A stretch of 64,000 nucleotides of DNA from Rhodococcus sp. IEGM 1379 (GTDB lineage: Bacteria > Actinomycetota > Actinomycetes > Mycobacteriales > Mycobacteriaceae). Where the stretch lies: assembly GCF_030056815.1 (NCBI RefSeq), contig NZ_JASHKR010000001.1:216082-280081 (forward strand), written 5' to 3'. Shown piece by piece: positions 51,136 through 59,665 of the stretch. A program made the translations under genes and the position numbers. Position 1 is the first letter of the stretch; each line of letters starts with the position of its first letter. The notes below the pieces were generated by a model. That model was given only the letters and a program-made list of their open reading frames with translations, made no database searches and was not told where the DNA came from.

Positions 51136-51212
51136 CGGTTATCCAAGCGCCAGGAAGGTGTTCGGGTCTGCGAACCAAGCACAAGAAGCATCGCCGGTGG
51201 GCAGAGCTCAGT

Positions 51213-51329
51213 TACCATGCCACTCTCAACCAGGCACAACGGATGTGGGAAAACGGAATGCACCTGACCCACATCGCCGAAATCATCGGCGTCGGAAGAA
51301 CAACGTCGTACCGACAGCTCAACCGGTAG
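51213..51329 (+). mobile_element. Serine resolvase C-terminal (helix-turn-helix) fragment
   Basis: Frame YHATLNQAQRMWENGMHLTH followed by IAEIIGVGRTTSYRQLNR and a stop. This is the HTH_7 domain that ends resolvases/invertases of Tn3-like elements. The catalytic serine domain is absent. It shows past mobile-element activity in this zone. Confidence 0.7.
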
Positions 51330-51498
51330 AGCCACCCGGCCGATTTTCATACGTGCATGGCGCAGATCAGAATTTTGGAGGAAGACTTTACTGGACCGTC
51401 GATTTCGGAAGAATTGTGCGATGAGGAAAACTCTCGTCCCCGAGCGTGCACAAACCGTGGGTGATACAGCCAAAGGTAATTTGCACCGAACTACCGGG

Positions 51499-51876
51499 CT
51501 ATTCGGGTGCGGCGCCGGCCCCGTTCTCCTGCTGCCGGTCACCCTGGAGCTCGGCATTGATACGGAGAGCTTCGGCGAGTTGATCTTCGAGGATGATGAT
51601 CCGGCACGCCGACTCCAGAGCCGTACCGTCCGCGACGAGCTCGTGGGTGCGGGCAGCGAGACGGAGTTGGTAGCGGGAGTAGCGGCGATGCCCGCCGCCG
51701 GAGCGTTGCGGGGTGAGAAGTTTCGCGGCGTCGAGACTGCGCAGGAACGCTTGCCGGACACCGAGAAGCTCAGCGGCCTGGCCCATGCTGTATGCCGGGT
51801 AGTCTTCGTCGTCGAATTTTCCGGACAGTGCACTGCCGGGTACTTCTGCCTGAATGGGATGTCTTCTTTCGGTCAA
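51499..51876 (-). CDS. MerR-family regulator (HspR-like)
   Basis: 125 residues. The winged helix is in YSMGQAAELLGVRQAFLRSLDAAKLLTPQRSGGGHRRYSRYQLRLAARTHELV; the coiled-coil is in GTALESACRIIILEDQLAEALRINAELQ. It lacks cysteines for metal sensing, like stress-type MerR/HspR proteins that pair with Hsp20 genes. A truncated paralogue at 56866 precedes an Hsp20 relic, so this regulator may once have controlled heat-shock genes in the region. Confidence 0.85.
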   Translation of the reverse strand: MTERRHPIQAEVPGSALSGKFDDEDYPAYSMGQAAELLGVRQAFLRSLDAAKLLTPQRSGGGHRRYSRYQLRLAARTHELVADGTALESACRIIILEDQLAEALRINAELQGDRQQENGAGAAPE

Positions 51877-52946
51877 CGGACGGGACCCCCGGCGCCGTGA
51901 AGGCCGCCGGGGGTCTGGGTTGAACTTCCTTACACAACTGCACTCTTTCGAGCTGCCGGACTCAATTGCGCTGTCCGGTAGCCGCTCTCAAGGGGCTGCC
52001 GAGGCCACACACTCGAACACAACTTTTCGGCCTCGACGCTGCCCTGCCCTGCGGTACTGCTTGCGGGTAGTTCATTTCTCCCGCACCTCTTGATTCGTTC
52101 TTTTCGGTACGAGAGAAAAGATACAACAGCCCGGTGCGAATGTCTACCCCCGTCGCTACAGAAATTTTCCAATGGTCTCGAGAGCTACGCCCGCAGGGCA
52201 GATACCGCGAGGTAGGTGCCGGAAACCGGCGGCGGCGCCGGACAGGTCGCCGGCGGCGGGCCTGATTCTGGAATAATGCTCTGATGCGAAATACCCCGAA
52301 ATCAGAATCCTTGCTCCGTGCGCAGTCGGATCGCGAGGAGTCCGACAACGCCCGAGGACAGCGCGACGGCGGCGTGTCGAACCCGCATGGGGACTCGGAG
52401 GAGTCGGGTTCGCGCAGTCGCAGTGCCGTGATGCGGTCCGCTCGGGCGGACCTCTCCACCCATGCGCATGGGGTCGAGAGCATGCACGAGGCGTTGCACC
52501 CTCGGCGGGATTGATCGCCCGATACCACACGGCGGTGGTGAGCGACAGACTCCTGGTGGATCGCATCGTCCTGCCACCAGGGGTGTGTTATGACGTCGGT
52601 CACCGCCGCGAAAGGCAGGTGCGCCGGCCGAACGCGGACGGATCACTACGGAGGCGGTCCGCGCCGGCACTCAACTCGACAACCCCCTATCTCCGATCGA
52701 GCCTCTGCTACAACATCATTGACGCCTTCGACATCTCCCCGACGACATCGAGAGAGCAAAGGCATCCTGCCCCCGGGTGGCCGACAGAGCCCCGAGGATG
52801 CACACCCGCGGCCATTTCCGGCATCCATTCATCACCTGTGACTCGGTGCACATGTAACTTATTGCGGCGGAATGGGATACACAGGTCGTATGTTCGCCTA
52901 AAGACCGGAGCCCCACCGCAGTGCTGCACATGTTCGGACTATCTCG
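51877..52946. other. Non-coding stretch upstream of alkB
   Basis: Over 1 kb with only unconvincing frames on both strands: no domains, no ribosome sites, Arg/Pro-rich shadow composition. It probably contains alkB regulatory sequence in the last ~100 bp, but no operator was recognised. Confidence 0.45.
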
Positions 52947-54089
52947 ATGACCTCTACACCCGCTGTACCCGAGACAGTCACCTCTCCCCGCTGGCGAGAC
53001 CGGAAACGCTACTGGTGGCCGTTGGGACTGCTAATCCCCCTGAGCCCGTTCCTGTCCTGGTTCCTCGTCGAACACCTACACCTGGGTTTGTTCTGGGCCA
53101 CGGGCGCTTGGATCCTGGTTTTGGTCATTCCGATCGCCGATCTCATTGCCGGCGAAGACGGTCAGAGCCCACCCGACGACGCAATCCCGCTACTACAGAA
53201 GGATCGCTACTACCGTTGGTGCACTTATCTTTTCGCGCCGTTACAGTACGTGGGGCTGGTCTTCGCATGCTGGTGCTGGGTACACGCCCCCATGGCCACG
53301 GGAGAGAAGATCGCCCTCGCGATGACCGTCGGCGTCGTCGCCGGTGTCGGAATCAATGCCGCCCACGAACTCGGACACAAGAACGAAACCGTCGAGCGTT
53401 GGTTGGCGAAAATCGTCCTTGCTCAATCGCTCTACGGGCATTTCTTCGTCGAACACAACCACGGCCATCATGTCCGGGTAGCGACCCCGCAGGACCCGGC
53501 CAGCGCCCGGTTCGGCGAATCGTTCTGGGCGTTCCTGCCGCGCAGTATCATCGGCGGGTTGACGTCGGGCTGGCAGATCGAAAAAGCACGCCTACACCGA
53601 CGTGAAAAACGGGTCTGGAGTCCGGCGAACGCCATCGTGCAGACCTCGGCGATGAGCATCGCCGTGTTCGGCGCGTTGATCGCAGCATTCGGCTGGCAGA
53701 TCACCCCATGGCTGCTGCTGCAAGCCTTCGCCGGGATCTCGTTCCTCGAGGCCGCGAACTACCTCGAACACTACGGACTGCTGCGCAACCGCAGACCCGA
53801 CGGCAGCTTCGTGAAAGTGCGCCCCGAGGACAGTTGGAACAGTGACCACCTCGTGAGCAACCTGTTCCTCTACCAACTCCAACGCCACAGCGACCATCAC
53901 GCGAACCCGCGCCTGCGGTACCAGTCGCTGCGTGGCCACGCGACAGCGCCGCAACTGCCGGCGGGGTACGCGGTGATGATCGTGTGCGCGTGGATACCGC
54001 CGTTGTGGAGGCGGCTCATGGACCGCCGTGTCCTGGACTACTACGACCACGACCTCACCCGCATCAATACCCGAACGGCGCAACTGTGA
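52947..54089 (+). CDS. alkB: Alkane 1-monooxygenase
   Basis: 380 residues of integral-membrane di-iron hydroxylase that oxidises medium-chain n-alkanes to 1-alkanols. Histidine boxes in order: HELGHK (about 139), EHNHGHH (about 169) and LQRHSDHH (about 312), with NYLEHYG (about 270) as the family signature. Six hydrophobic helices are visible. No rubredoxin or rubredoxin reductase gene follows, so electron partners must come from elsewhere. A small gene overlaps its stop by 4 bp. Confidence 0.95.
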   Translation: MTSTPAVPETVTSPRWRDRKRYWWPLGLLIPLSPFLSWFLVEHLHLGLFWATGAWILVLVIPIADLIAGEDGQSPPDDAIPLLQKDRYYRWCTYLFAPLQYVGLVFACWCWVHAPMATGEKIALAMTVGVVAGVGINAAHELGHKNETVERWLAKIVLAQSLYGHFFVEHNHGHHVRVATPQDPASARFGESFWAFLPRSIIGGLTSGWQIEKARLHRREKRVWSPANAIVQTSAMSIAVFGALIAAFGWQITPWLLLQAFAGISFLEAANYLEHYGLLRNRRPDGSFVKVRPEDSWNSDHLVSNLFLYQLQRHSDHHANPRLRYQSLRGHATAPQLPAGYAVMIVCAWIPPLWRRLMDRRVLDYYDHDLTRINTRTAQL

Positions 54090-54355
54090 ACGGCGACAGC
54101 GGCGGGACGGGTGCAGGTGGCCCGGTTCCCGCCGACACGCGGCATCGCAGGGGAACGCCGCCCAGTCCGGAAAGCATCGTGGCAGTGGAATTTCTCCGTG
54201 GGCAACCCGACTCCGCCGCAATCCGCCGCCGGTACCTCGCACTGATCACCCGAAGTACCGATCGGGACGGCACGACCACCGACTACACCGCCGCCGAGCG
54301 CTACCTTTGTGCAACCGCTGCCGCCCGTAGACGAAAAGCGAAACTCGGTCGATAA
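54086..54355 (+). CDS. Hypothetical small protein downstream of alkB
   Basis: 89 residues from GTG at 54086, overlapping the alkB stop by 4 bp. It begins with a disordered Gly/Pro stretch (MNGDSGGTGAGGPVPADTRH), then EFLRGQPDSAAIRRRYLALI and a basic helical end (AATAAARRRKAKLGR). The translational coupling supports a real gene. Not a rubredoxin (no CxxC). No family is recognised. Confidence 0.55.
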   Translation: MNGDSGGTGAGGPVPADTRHRRGTPPSPESIVAVEFLRGQPDSAAIRRRYLALITRSTDRDGTTTDYTAAERYLCATAAARRRKAKLGR

Positions 54356-54358
54356 GGG

Positions 54359-55896
54359 TCAACGCACCGTTTGCGACCAATCACGCAGTAGAGGGGCAAT
54401 TCGAATGCCACTGGTTTTCCGGACGGTGGGTGCATGACCCGACAATGCTCCGACATTACGAGAGCTGAAACTACGTTGAGCATCACCCGGACCTGCCGGC
54501 ACCACTTCGTCGGCGACGGTGAAGGCTTGCCCCTGATCCGTCGGATCCGTGTGCTCGGCAACCGACACCCCGTCCAGAGTCAGGTATTCGAAGACCACCA
54601 GATCCTGCCCGGCATACTCGGCAACCTGGTCCGCGGTGATCGTGAACGTCACCGCTGTTGTGCCGGAAGTGTTTTCCCGGGTAAACGACGCCGTCGCCGT
54701 GATACCCGTCGCAGTACCTACGCGTGCGGTGTGAACCTCACCGGCCAGCGTGTACGTCTTGCCCGGGGTCAGCCCCTTATAACCGACCATATCGATGACG
54801 GTGCCGCCGGTCAGTGGCAGCCCCTTCGCTGCGGAACCGTTGACTGCGACGGTCGTTCCGATCTTCGGGTCGCCCGGAACCGTCGACTCGTCCCCGCAGG
54901 GAAGTTTTCCACCGAACGTGTGATGGTGGATTTCCCCGCCACCGGCGGTGGTGACGTTCTTGGCGAACCACTGTCCGTTGGTGGTGATACCGGAGTTGAA
55001 GTTCAGGTTGGCGTTCGGTGCCCAGATCGCACCGAGTTCGAGCCCGTTGATGGTGACATCGCCTGATACCGCGGAGAGGTCGAGCAGGATGTAGCGGGCC
55101 AGCGACTGCTGTGCATCTGCTTGGGCTGACCATCCCTCGAAACGAAGCTGACCGAGATCAGTGGTGCCAGCCGCGACGCGGACCACCAGCGGCGCGCCAG
55201 CGCTGGGCTTGTATCCGCCCGCCCGGTCCATCTTGACGGTCTTGCCCGCGATATCGGCGTAGTCGACCACGTTGGGGCGATCCGCCGCGAAGTCCGCGAC
55301 GTAGACCATGCCACCCTGATCGTCGACCTTGACCGGGTTCGTCAGTCCGAGGCCCGGCTCGCACATCGACGCCAAGCACGTGTTCGTCTGTGCCACGCGC
55401 GTATTAAAATCTGGGACGTACGCTGCCACGGACGACTGGGCAGTCTTGTAGTTACTGACATCGGAACCCGCGAGCGGGACCGTCTTCAGATCGAGAATGC
55501 CAGTGCTCGGGTTCGTGACGCGGAGGAAGTCACGACCGGCCGCGTTGCCCGATCCGCCACCACGTGCAGAGCCTGTCAAACCGTCGATGTCGACAAGTTT
55601 GACGACAGCATGCGCCTCCGGGGAGTCCGCCGCGATCGAGTTGGAGTCGTCGCGGTTGACGACGTCGAACCCCCGGGCCCGGTGAATTGGTCAGCGAGAA
55701 TCCGGACAGGGACACCGTCGACCCGGGGGACGGTGTAGTCGGCCTCGCCCGCTGCCTGGTGCAGTACCGGGTATCCGTTCTGATTTCCCGAAGAGACCGA
55801 ACCGAACGACGCGATCGATCCTTCGAGCTCGCTGTTGTTCAGGTAAGTGTCGCCCTGCGGGATCGTGAACCCTTCGTTGATCTCGTCGTCACTCAA
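54359..55896 (-). pseudogene. Surface protein, choice-of-anchor A with VaFE repeat, broken
   Basis: From TTG at about 55896 the frame MSDDEINEGFTIPQGDTYLN, then SELEGSIASFGSVSSGNQNG starts a choice-of-anchor A adhesin domain. At about 55672 a one-base loss in a G-run after TGPGG moves the reading to FDVVNRDDSNSIAADSPEAH, which continues to FEGWSAQADAQQSLARYILLDL and NGLELGAIWAPNANLNFNSG. A VaFE (isopeptide/ester cross-link) repeat follows: KIGTTVAVNGSA to FEYLTLDGVSVAEHTD. After this the sequence loses homology. No signal peptide and no LPXTG anchor are found. Ends and frame are both damaged. Confidence 0.75.
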
Positions 55897-56077
55897 TCGA
55901 CGACGAGAAATGCCAGTAGGTCGAAATGGTCCTTGTCTGAAATGCCCGGGCTAGCCACTGCAAGGCCGATCGAACATCGTCATCAACGGGACCACTCCTC
56001 ATGAGTTCCTACTTTCACGCAGCAAGAACACCGGGCAACATACTGGCGTGTCACCGCTGCAGCCAGCTGGTGCTCGT

Positions 56078-56515
56078 TCAGAGTCCTTCCAGTGCCTCCG
56101 TCATTTTCTTCACGGTCTCGGGGGCAACCTTGGTCTCGAATCCCGCTTTCAGGAGGGGGGAGGCGATCTTCGCAGCGCCGTTGAACTCGACGTGTGCGTG
56201 GTAGTCGATCTCGGTCGAGTTCGGGCCCAGCGAGGTCAGTGTGATGTCATCGACGCTGCTCGCAGTCTTGTTCTTTCCTTCGAACACAACGTCAGTCGGC
56301 TCGTCGGCTACCAGTGTGTATGTCAGTTCGGTAGTGATGCCGAACAGCGTGGACACGTTGTGCCACTGGGTTCCGATTGAGATAGGGCCATCGGAGATCT
56401 GCCGGCAAGTCTGGGTTCCCGGATCCCACGAGGGGGCGTTGGCAAAGTCGCGGAGGAACTCGGCAGCCTTCTCGATCGGTACCTCGGCGGTAAACTTTCG
56501 GGTGACGTCGACCAT
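56078..56515 (-). CDS. SRPBCC-family (polyketide cyclase-like) protein
   Basis: 145 residues from ATG at 56515 with GGAAAGG upstream. The helix-grip fold is visible: VTRKFTAEVPIEKAAEFLRDFANAPSWDP, TQWHNVSTLFGITTELTYTLVADEP, DDITLTSLGPNSTEIDYHAHVEFNGAAKIASPLLKAGFE and the long C-terminal helix. Such proteins bind lipids or hydrophobic ligands. Function unknown. Intact. Confidence 0.85.
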   Translation of the reverse strand: MVDVTRKFTAEVPIEKAAEFLRDFANAPSWDPGTQTCRQISDGPISIGTQWHNVSTLFGITTELTYTLVADEPTDVVFEGKNKTASSVDDITLTSLGPNSTEIDYHAHVEFNGAAKIASPLLKAGFETKVAPETVKKMTEALEGL

Positions 56516-56600
56516 GTTGCATGCCTTTCCAGTGGAACCTCTCGGCACCGCAGATCAGATATCACCTATCCGTGCTGCAGAGCCTGTACACAGGTGAAAA

Positions 56601-56753
56601 CTACGTGGCCTTGCGCTTGAGCCATCCCCATACCGCAGTCGCGACAAACAGAATGACCCCGATGATCGCCAACCACAGCAAACCCTTGACGGCGAACCCC
56701 AACACTACGAACACCAGCCAGACAATGAGCAGAAATCCTATGAGTGCCAACAT
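56601..56753 (-). CDS. Very small hydrophobic protein
   Basis: 50 residues from ATG at 56753: MLALIGFLLIVWLVFVVLGF, then AVKGLLWLAIIGVILFVATA and VWGWLKRKAT. Two helices with a basic end. It fits a known type of small hydrophobic actinobacterial protein often near stress genes. It lies 85 bp upstream of the SRPBCC gene on the same strand. No strong ribosome site. Confidence 0.6.
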   Translation of the reverse strand: MLALIGFLLIVWLVFVVLGFAVKGLLWLAIIGVILFVATAVWGWLKRKAT

Positions 56754-56865
56754 GTTTACATCTTTACACCTCAATGACTTCCAACCGCAACATCCTTCAA
56801 AAGAACTGATGTGTCAACTTTTCGATGTACGTGCGTCCTGCCCGCACGGTTATTGAGCAACGACA

Positions 56866-57100
56866 ATGCGTAGTCTCGACGCTGCGAAACTTCTTACCCC
56901 GCAGCAGTCCGGCGGCGGGCATCGCCGCTACTCCCGCTACTAACTTCGCCCCGCGCCCCGCGCCCACGAACTCGTCGCGCAAGGCACAGCCCTGGAGTCG
57001 GCGTGCCGGATCATCATCCTCGAAAATCAACTCGCCGTACCAACGCCGAACTCCACCACACCCGAACCTTGGACGACGGGCCCGGCGCTCCGCCCGAATA
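56866..57100 (+). pseudogene. MerR-family regulator fragment with nonsense codon
   Basis: Frame RSLDAAKLLTPQQSGGGHRR, then YSRY, then TAA at 56941-56943 where the intact copy at 51499 has CAA (Gln), then LRPAPRAHELVAQGTALESA and CRIIILENQLA. The first ~45 residues including the recognition helix are missing. A degraded paralogue, now oriented towards the CIRCE/Hsp20 relic. Confidence 0.85.
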
Positions 57101-57148
57101 GACCCGACACACAGCACTGCATCCGTTCACCGTCCCTCGGAAAAAATT

Positions 57149-57175
57149 CTGGCACTCGATGTTGCCGAGTGCCAG
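57149..57175. promoter_or_regulatory. CIRCE element (HrcA operator)
   Basis: CTGGCACTC, nine bases, GAGTGCCAG: a perfect 9-9-9 inverted repeat matching the CIRCE consensus TTAGCACTC-N9-GAGTGCTAA in its core. It lies 92 bp upstream of a broken Hsp20 gene. HrcA normally controls groESL with this site. Confidence 0.85.
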
Positions 57176-57267
57176 ACTTATTGTTTAACATGTTCTTGCA
57201 CAGTATGTTCGGTCGTCCGCCGCGGTGGCGGGACCTTTCTTTTTCGCGACATGGGAGGTGTGTTGCT

Positions 57268-57728
57268 GTGCTTCGTTTCGATCCTTTCACCGCATCGACT
57301 CGATCACTCAATCTTTGCTCGCCGCAGGTTCCGGCAGCAGCCGCAGTCCACGATTCATGCCGATGGACCTCTACAAAGTCGACGACCATTACGTCCTGCA
57401 CGCCGACCTGCCCGGGGTCGACCCCGGATCAGTCGTCGTGCATCTCGACTGATCCACGTTGACGTTGACCGCGCACCGCAGCGCCCCCTCCGAGGACGGT
57501 GTGAGCTGGCTGGCAGGTGAACGATTCGCTGGCACCTACCGACGCCGACTCTCCATCAGCGACGACATCGACTTGGAACGTATCGCCGCGTCCTATGACA
57601 ACGGTGTCCTGACGGTCAGCTTGCCGATCGCGGAAAAAGCGAAACCACGCCGCATCGAAATCTCTTCCGGGCCACCCTCCCGCGCCGGCACTGATCAGGC
57701 GACCCAGCCGGTACAGATCGAAGCCTGA
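57268..57728 (+). pseudogene. Hsp20 small heat-shock protein, frameshift plus stop
   Basis: GTG at 57268 after GGGAGG gives MLRFDPF; a one-base loss near 57288 then moves the sequence to FHRIDSITQSLLAAGSGSSR and PMDLYKVDDHYVLHADLPGVDPGSVVVHLD. TGA at 57450-57452 stands where Gly is expected. After it come STLTLTAHRSAPSEDGVSW, GTYRRRLSISDDIDLERIAASYDNGVLTVSLPIAEKAKPRRIEI. All parts of an alpha-crystallin protein are present, but two lesions stop its expression. A CIRCE site lies upstream and a terminator follows. Confidence 0.9.
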
Positions 57729-57753
57729 CCCAAGCCCCGCGCACACCCATGAT

Positions 57754-57798
57754 GGGGTGATGCCCGAAAACCCTGTGTAGGGAATCGGGCATCACCCC
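57754..57798. terminator. Hairpin terminator after Hsp20 relic
   Basis: A perfect 14-bp stem (GGGGTGATGCCCGA at 57754-57767 with its complement at 57785-57798), extended by one T-A pair, with a 17-base loop, 25 bp after the Hsp20 stop. Confidence 0.75.
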
Positions 57799-58018
57799 AC
57801 CTGCTGTCCGACCCTCTACCGTCAGGCGTAGTTACCGTCAAAGCCGCACAACAGATAGCCGATGCCAGATCCTGTGCGAGAAGCTCTACTGCAGCCAGTA
57901 TCTGGCGTGACCATTCCCGTTGTCAGCGACATGTGCGGGAACCGTGTGGGAATACTGCGTGTTGATCGCCATCACCGCCCCAACCACATAACTTCCGATG
58001 TGGGTCACTACCTGCGGA

Positions 58019-58250
58019 TCAACGAGCCGCGACCGAGACCACCACCTCCGTACGACGACGGGACGGCATCGTAAGGAGGTGGATCATTGGACCAGGCGAC
58101 GGTTCACCGTTCGGAACCCACCCGGTGTTCTCCAACACCCACAACAACTCTGCGACACGCGCAGCGACCGCTCCGCGGCTGCGATCACCGGAAAAACGCA
58201 GCGCCACCACCGTCTCGCCGGGGACCTCCACAAGTCGAGCATGTCCGCCG
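58019..58250 (-). pseudogene. SOUL haem-binding family fragment
   Basis: The frame contains ARLVEVPGETVVALRFSGDR, then SRGAVAARVAELLWVLENTGWVPNGEP, and after a gap RRRTEVVVSVAAR. This matches the C-terminal half of SOUL/HBP proteins (LRFSG-RS, AELL-L---GW-P-GEP, RR-EV-V), but the AWFYDPPW-type segment between is missing and the N-terminal half is absent. A relic. Confidence 0.6.
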
Positions 58251-58351
58251 GTCCGCTTCCGCGTTCCCCACGACCACATGACGCACGACATCCCTGAGGT
58301 ATCGGTCGGGAACCTATGATTCCTGATTTGCAGTCGACTCACGCGGGAGGT

Positions 58352-59590
58352 CTACGGCCGCACTCGTTGCGGTCGTGTTCGGTCGCGTCGATATTCCGAG
58401 CACCACGCGATGGTGGCCGTCGCGGGAAACAGTGCGCCGAGTAGACACACACCATTCCAACCCAGGTGGGCATACACGAGGGCGGAGAGGACGCTGCCGA
58501 TCGATCCTGCGGTGAAGTACGCCGTCATGTACGCCGTATTGAGTCGACTCCGTGCGTCGGGGCGCAGTGGATAGAAGATGCTCTGGTTGCTGATGTGGGT
58601 GCCCTGAACACCGAGATCGAGTAATGCGACCCCGAGTGCCAACAGCCACACATGGCGTTGGCCCATCGCCAGGGGTAGAAAACTGAGCGCGGTCAGTGCA
58701 ACGAATGCGCCGGTTTGCAGTTTGGCAAAGCCGCGGTCTGCCAGAGCCCCGGCGACGCGAGCAGCGAGGGCGCCCGCGATGCCAACGACAGTGAATACGC
58801 CGATCCGAGTTTCGGACCAGTTGTACGGCGAATCGGCGAGCAGAAACCCGATGCTGGTCCACAGCACACCGAATGATGCGTAGGTGAGCATTCCGAACCA
58901 GATGCGTGATCGCAGAACGGATTCCTCACGTACCAGGACCATGACCGATGCCAGTAGTTGGCGGTACGGTATCGACGCCTGTGGGCGCGATGGCGGCAGC
59001 AGTCGCACCAGGCCGCACGTGATCAGAGTCAGCACCGCTGCGACCACGAAAACTGCTCGCCATCCGGCGATTCCGGCGATGAGGCCCGAGATCACACGGG
59101 AGAGAAGAATGCCCAACAGAAGGCCGGTCATCACGTTCCCGATGACTTTGCCGCGTTCGTCCTCGTGCGCGAGTGCGGCGGCGAACGGAACCAGAATCTG
59201 CCCCACCACTGAACCCAGCCCCACCAGTACCGCCGCCGATGCGAGAATTTGCCAAGTAGGGGCGATAACCATCACCACCAAGCACGCGGTAGTACCGAGC
59301 AGCATGAACGTCAGAAGTCGGCGCCGCTCGAGCAGGTCACCCAGGGGCACCAGCAACGCCAAGCCGATGGCATATCCCACCTGGCTGGCCGTGACGACGA
59401 GCCCCACACTCGTGCTCGACACGTCGAAGGTGGCCGCGATCGACCCGACCAACGGTTGCGCATAGTAACTGTTGGCGACAACCAGGCCCGATGCCAGAGC
59501 CATCACCACTACCAGCTTCGGATCCATCCGACCCTGCGCAGATTGTGCTGCGTGAGAGCGGAGGCGGCTGCCAGGTTCGCGGATTTTCAT
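58352..59590 (-). CDS. MFS transporter
   Basis: 412 residues with twelve hydrophobic helices. N-terminal half: LVVVMALASGLVVANSYYAQPLVGSIA and the conserved loop PLGDLLERRRLLTFML between helices 2 and 3. Second half: GVFTVVGIAGALAARVAGALADRG. This type is related to YnfM/AraJ-like drug or metabolite exporters. It is divergent from the LysR gene, with a palindrome between them, so it is likely its target. Confidence 0.92.
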   Translation of the reverse strand: MKIREPGSRLRSHAAQSAQGRMDPKLVVVMALASGLVVANSYYAQPLVGSIAATFDVSSTSVGLVVTASQVGYAIGLALLVPLGDLLERRRLLTFMLLGTTACLVVMVIAPTWQILASAAVLVGLGSVVGQILVPFAAALAHEDERGKVIGNVMTGLLLGILLSRVISGLIAGIAGWRAVFVVAAVLTLITCGLVRLLPPSRPQASIPYRQLLASVMVLVREESVLRSRIWFGMLTYASFGVLWTSIGFLLADSPYNWSETRIGVFTVVGIAGALAARVAGALADRGFAKLQTGAFVALTALSFLPLAMGQRHVWLLALGVALLDLGVQGTHISNQSIFYPLRPDARSRLNTAYMTAYFTAGSIGSVLSALVYAHLGWNGVCLLGALFPATATIAWCSEYRRDRTRPQRVRP

Positions 59591-59640
59591 GAGCCAATCG
59601 TGAACCGAAACACATCATGCTGTCCAACAACTTATTTCTT

Positions 59641-59661
59641 TGATATTGAGAAGTAATATCA
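59641..59661. promoter_or_regulatory. Probable LysR-regulator operator
   Basis: TGATATT-N7-AATATCA, a perfect 7-bp inverted repeat with a 7-base centre. It lies 4 bp before the LysR start and 50 bp before the MFS start on the other strand. Form (T-N11-A type, AT-rich) and place fit a LysR binding site. Confidence 0.75.
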
Positions 59662-59665
59662 CTGA

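Noticed and set aside
51962..52670. Minus-strand frames of 120-213 codons upstream of alkB
   Set aside because: I looked for a TetR-type alkane regulator but found no helix-turn-helix or other motif.
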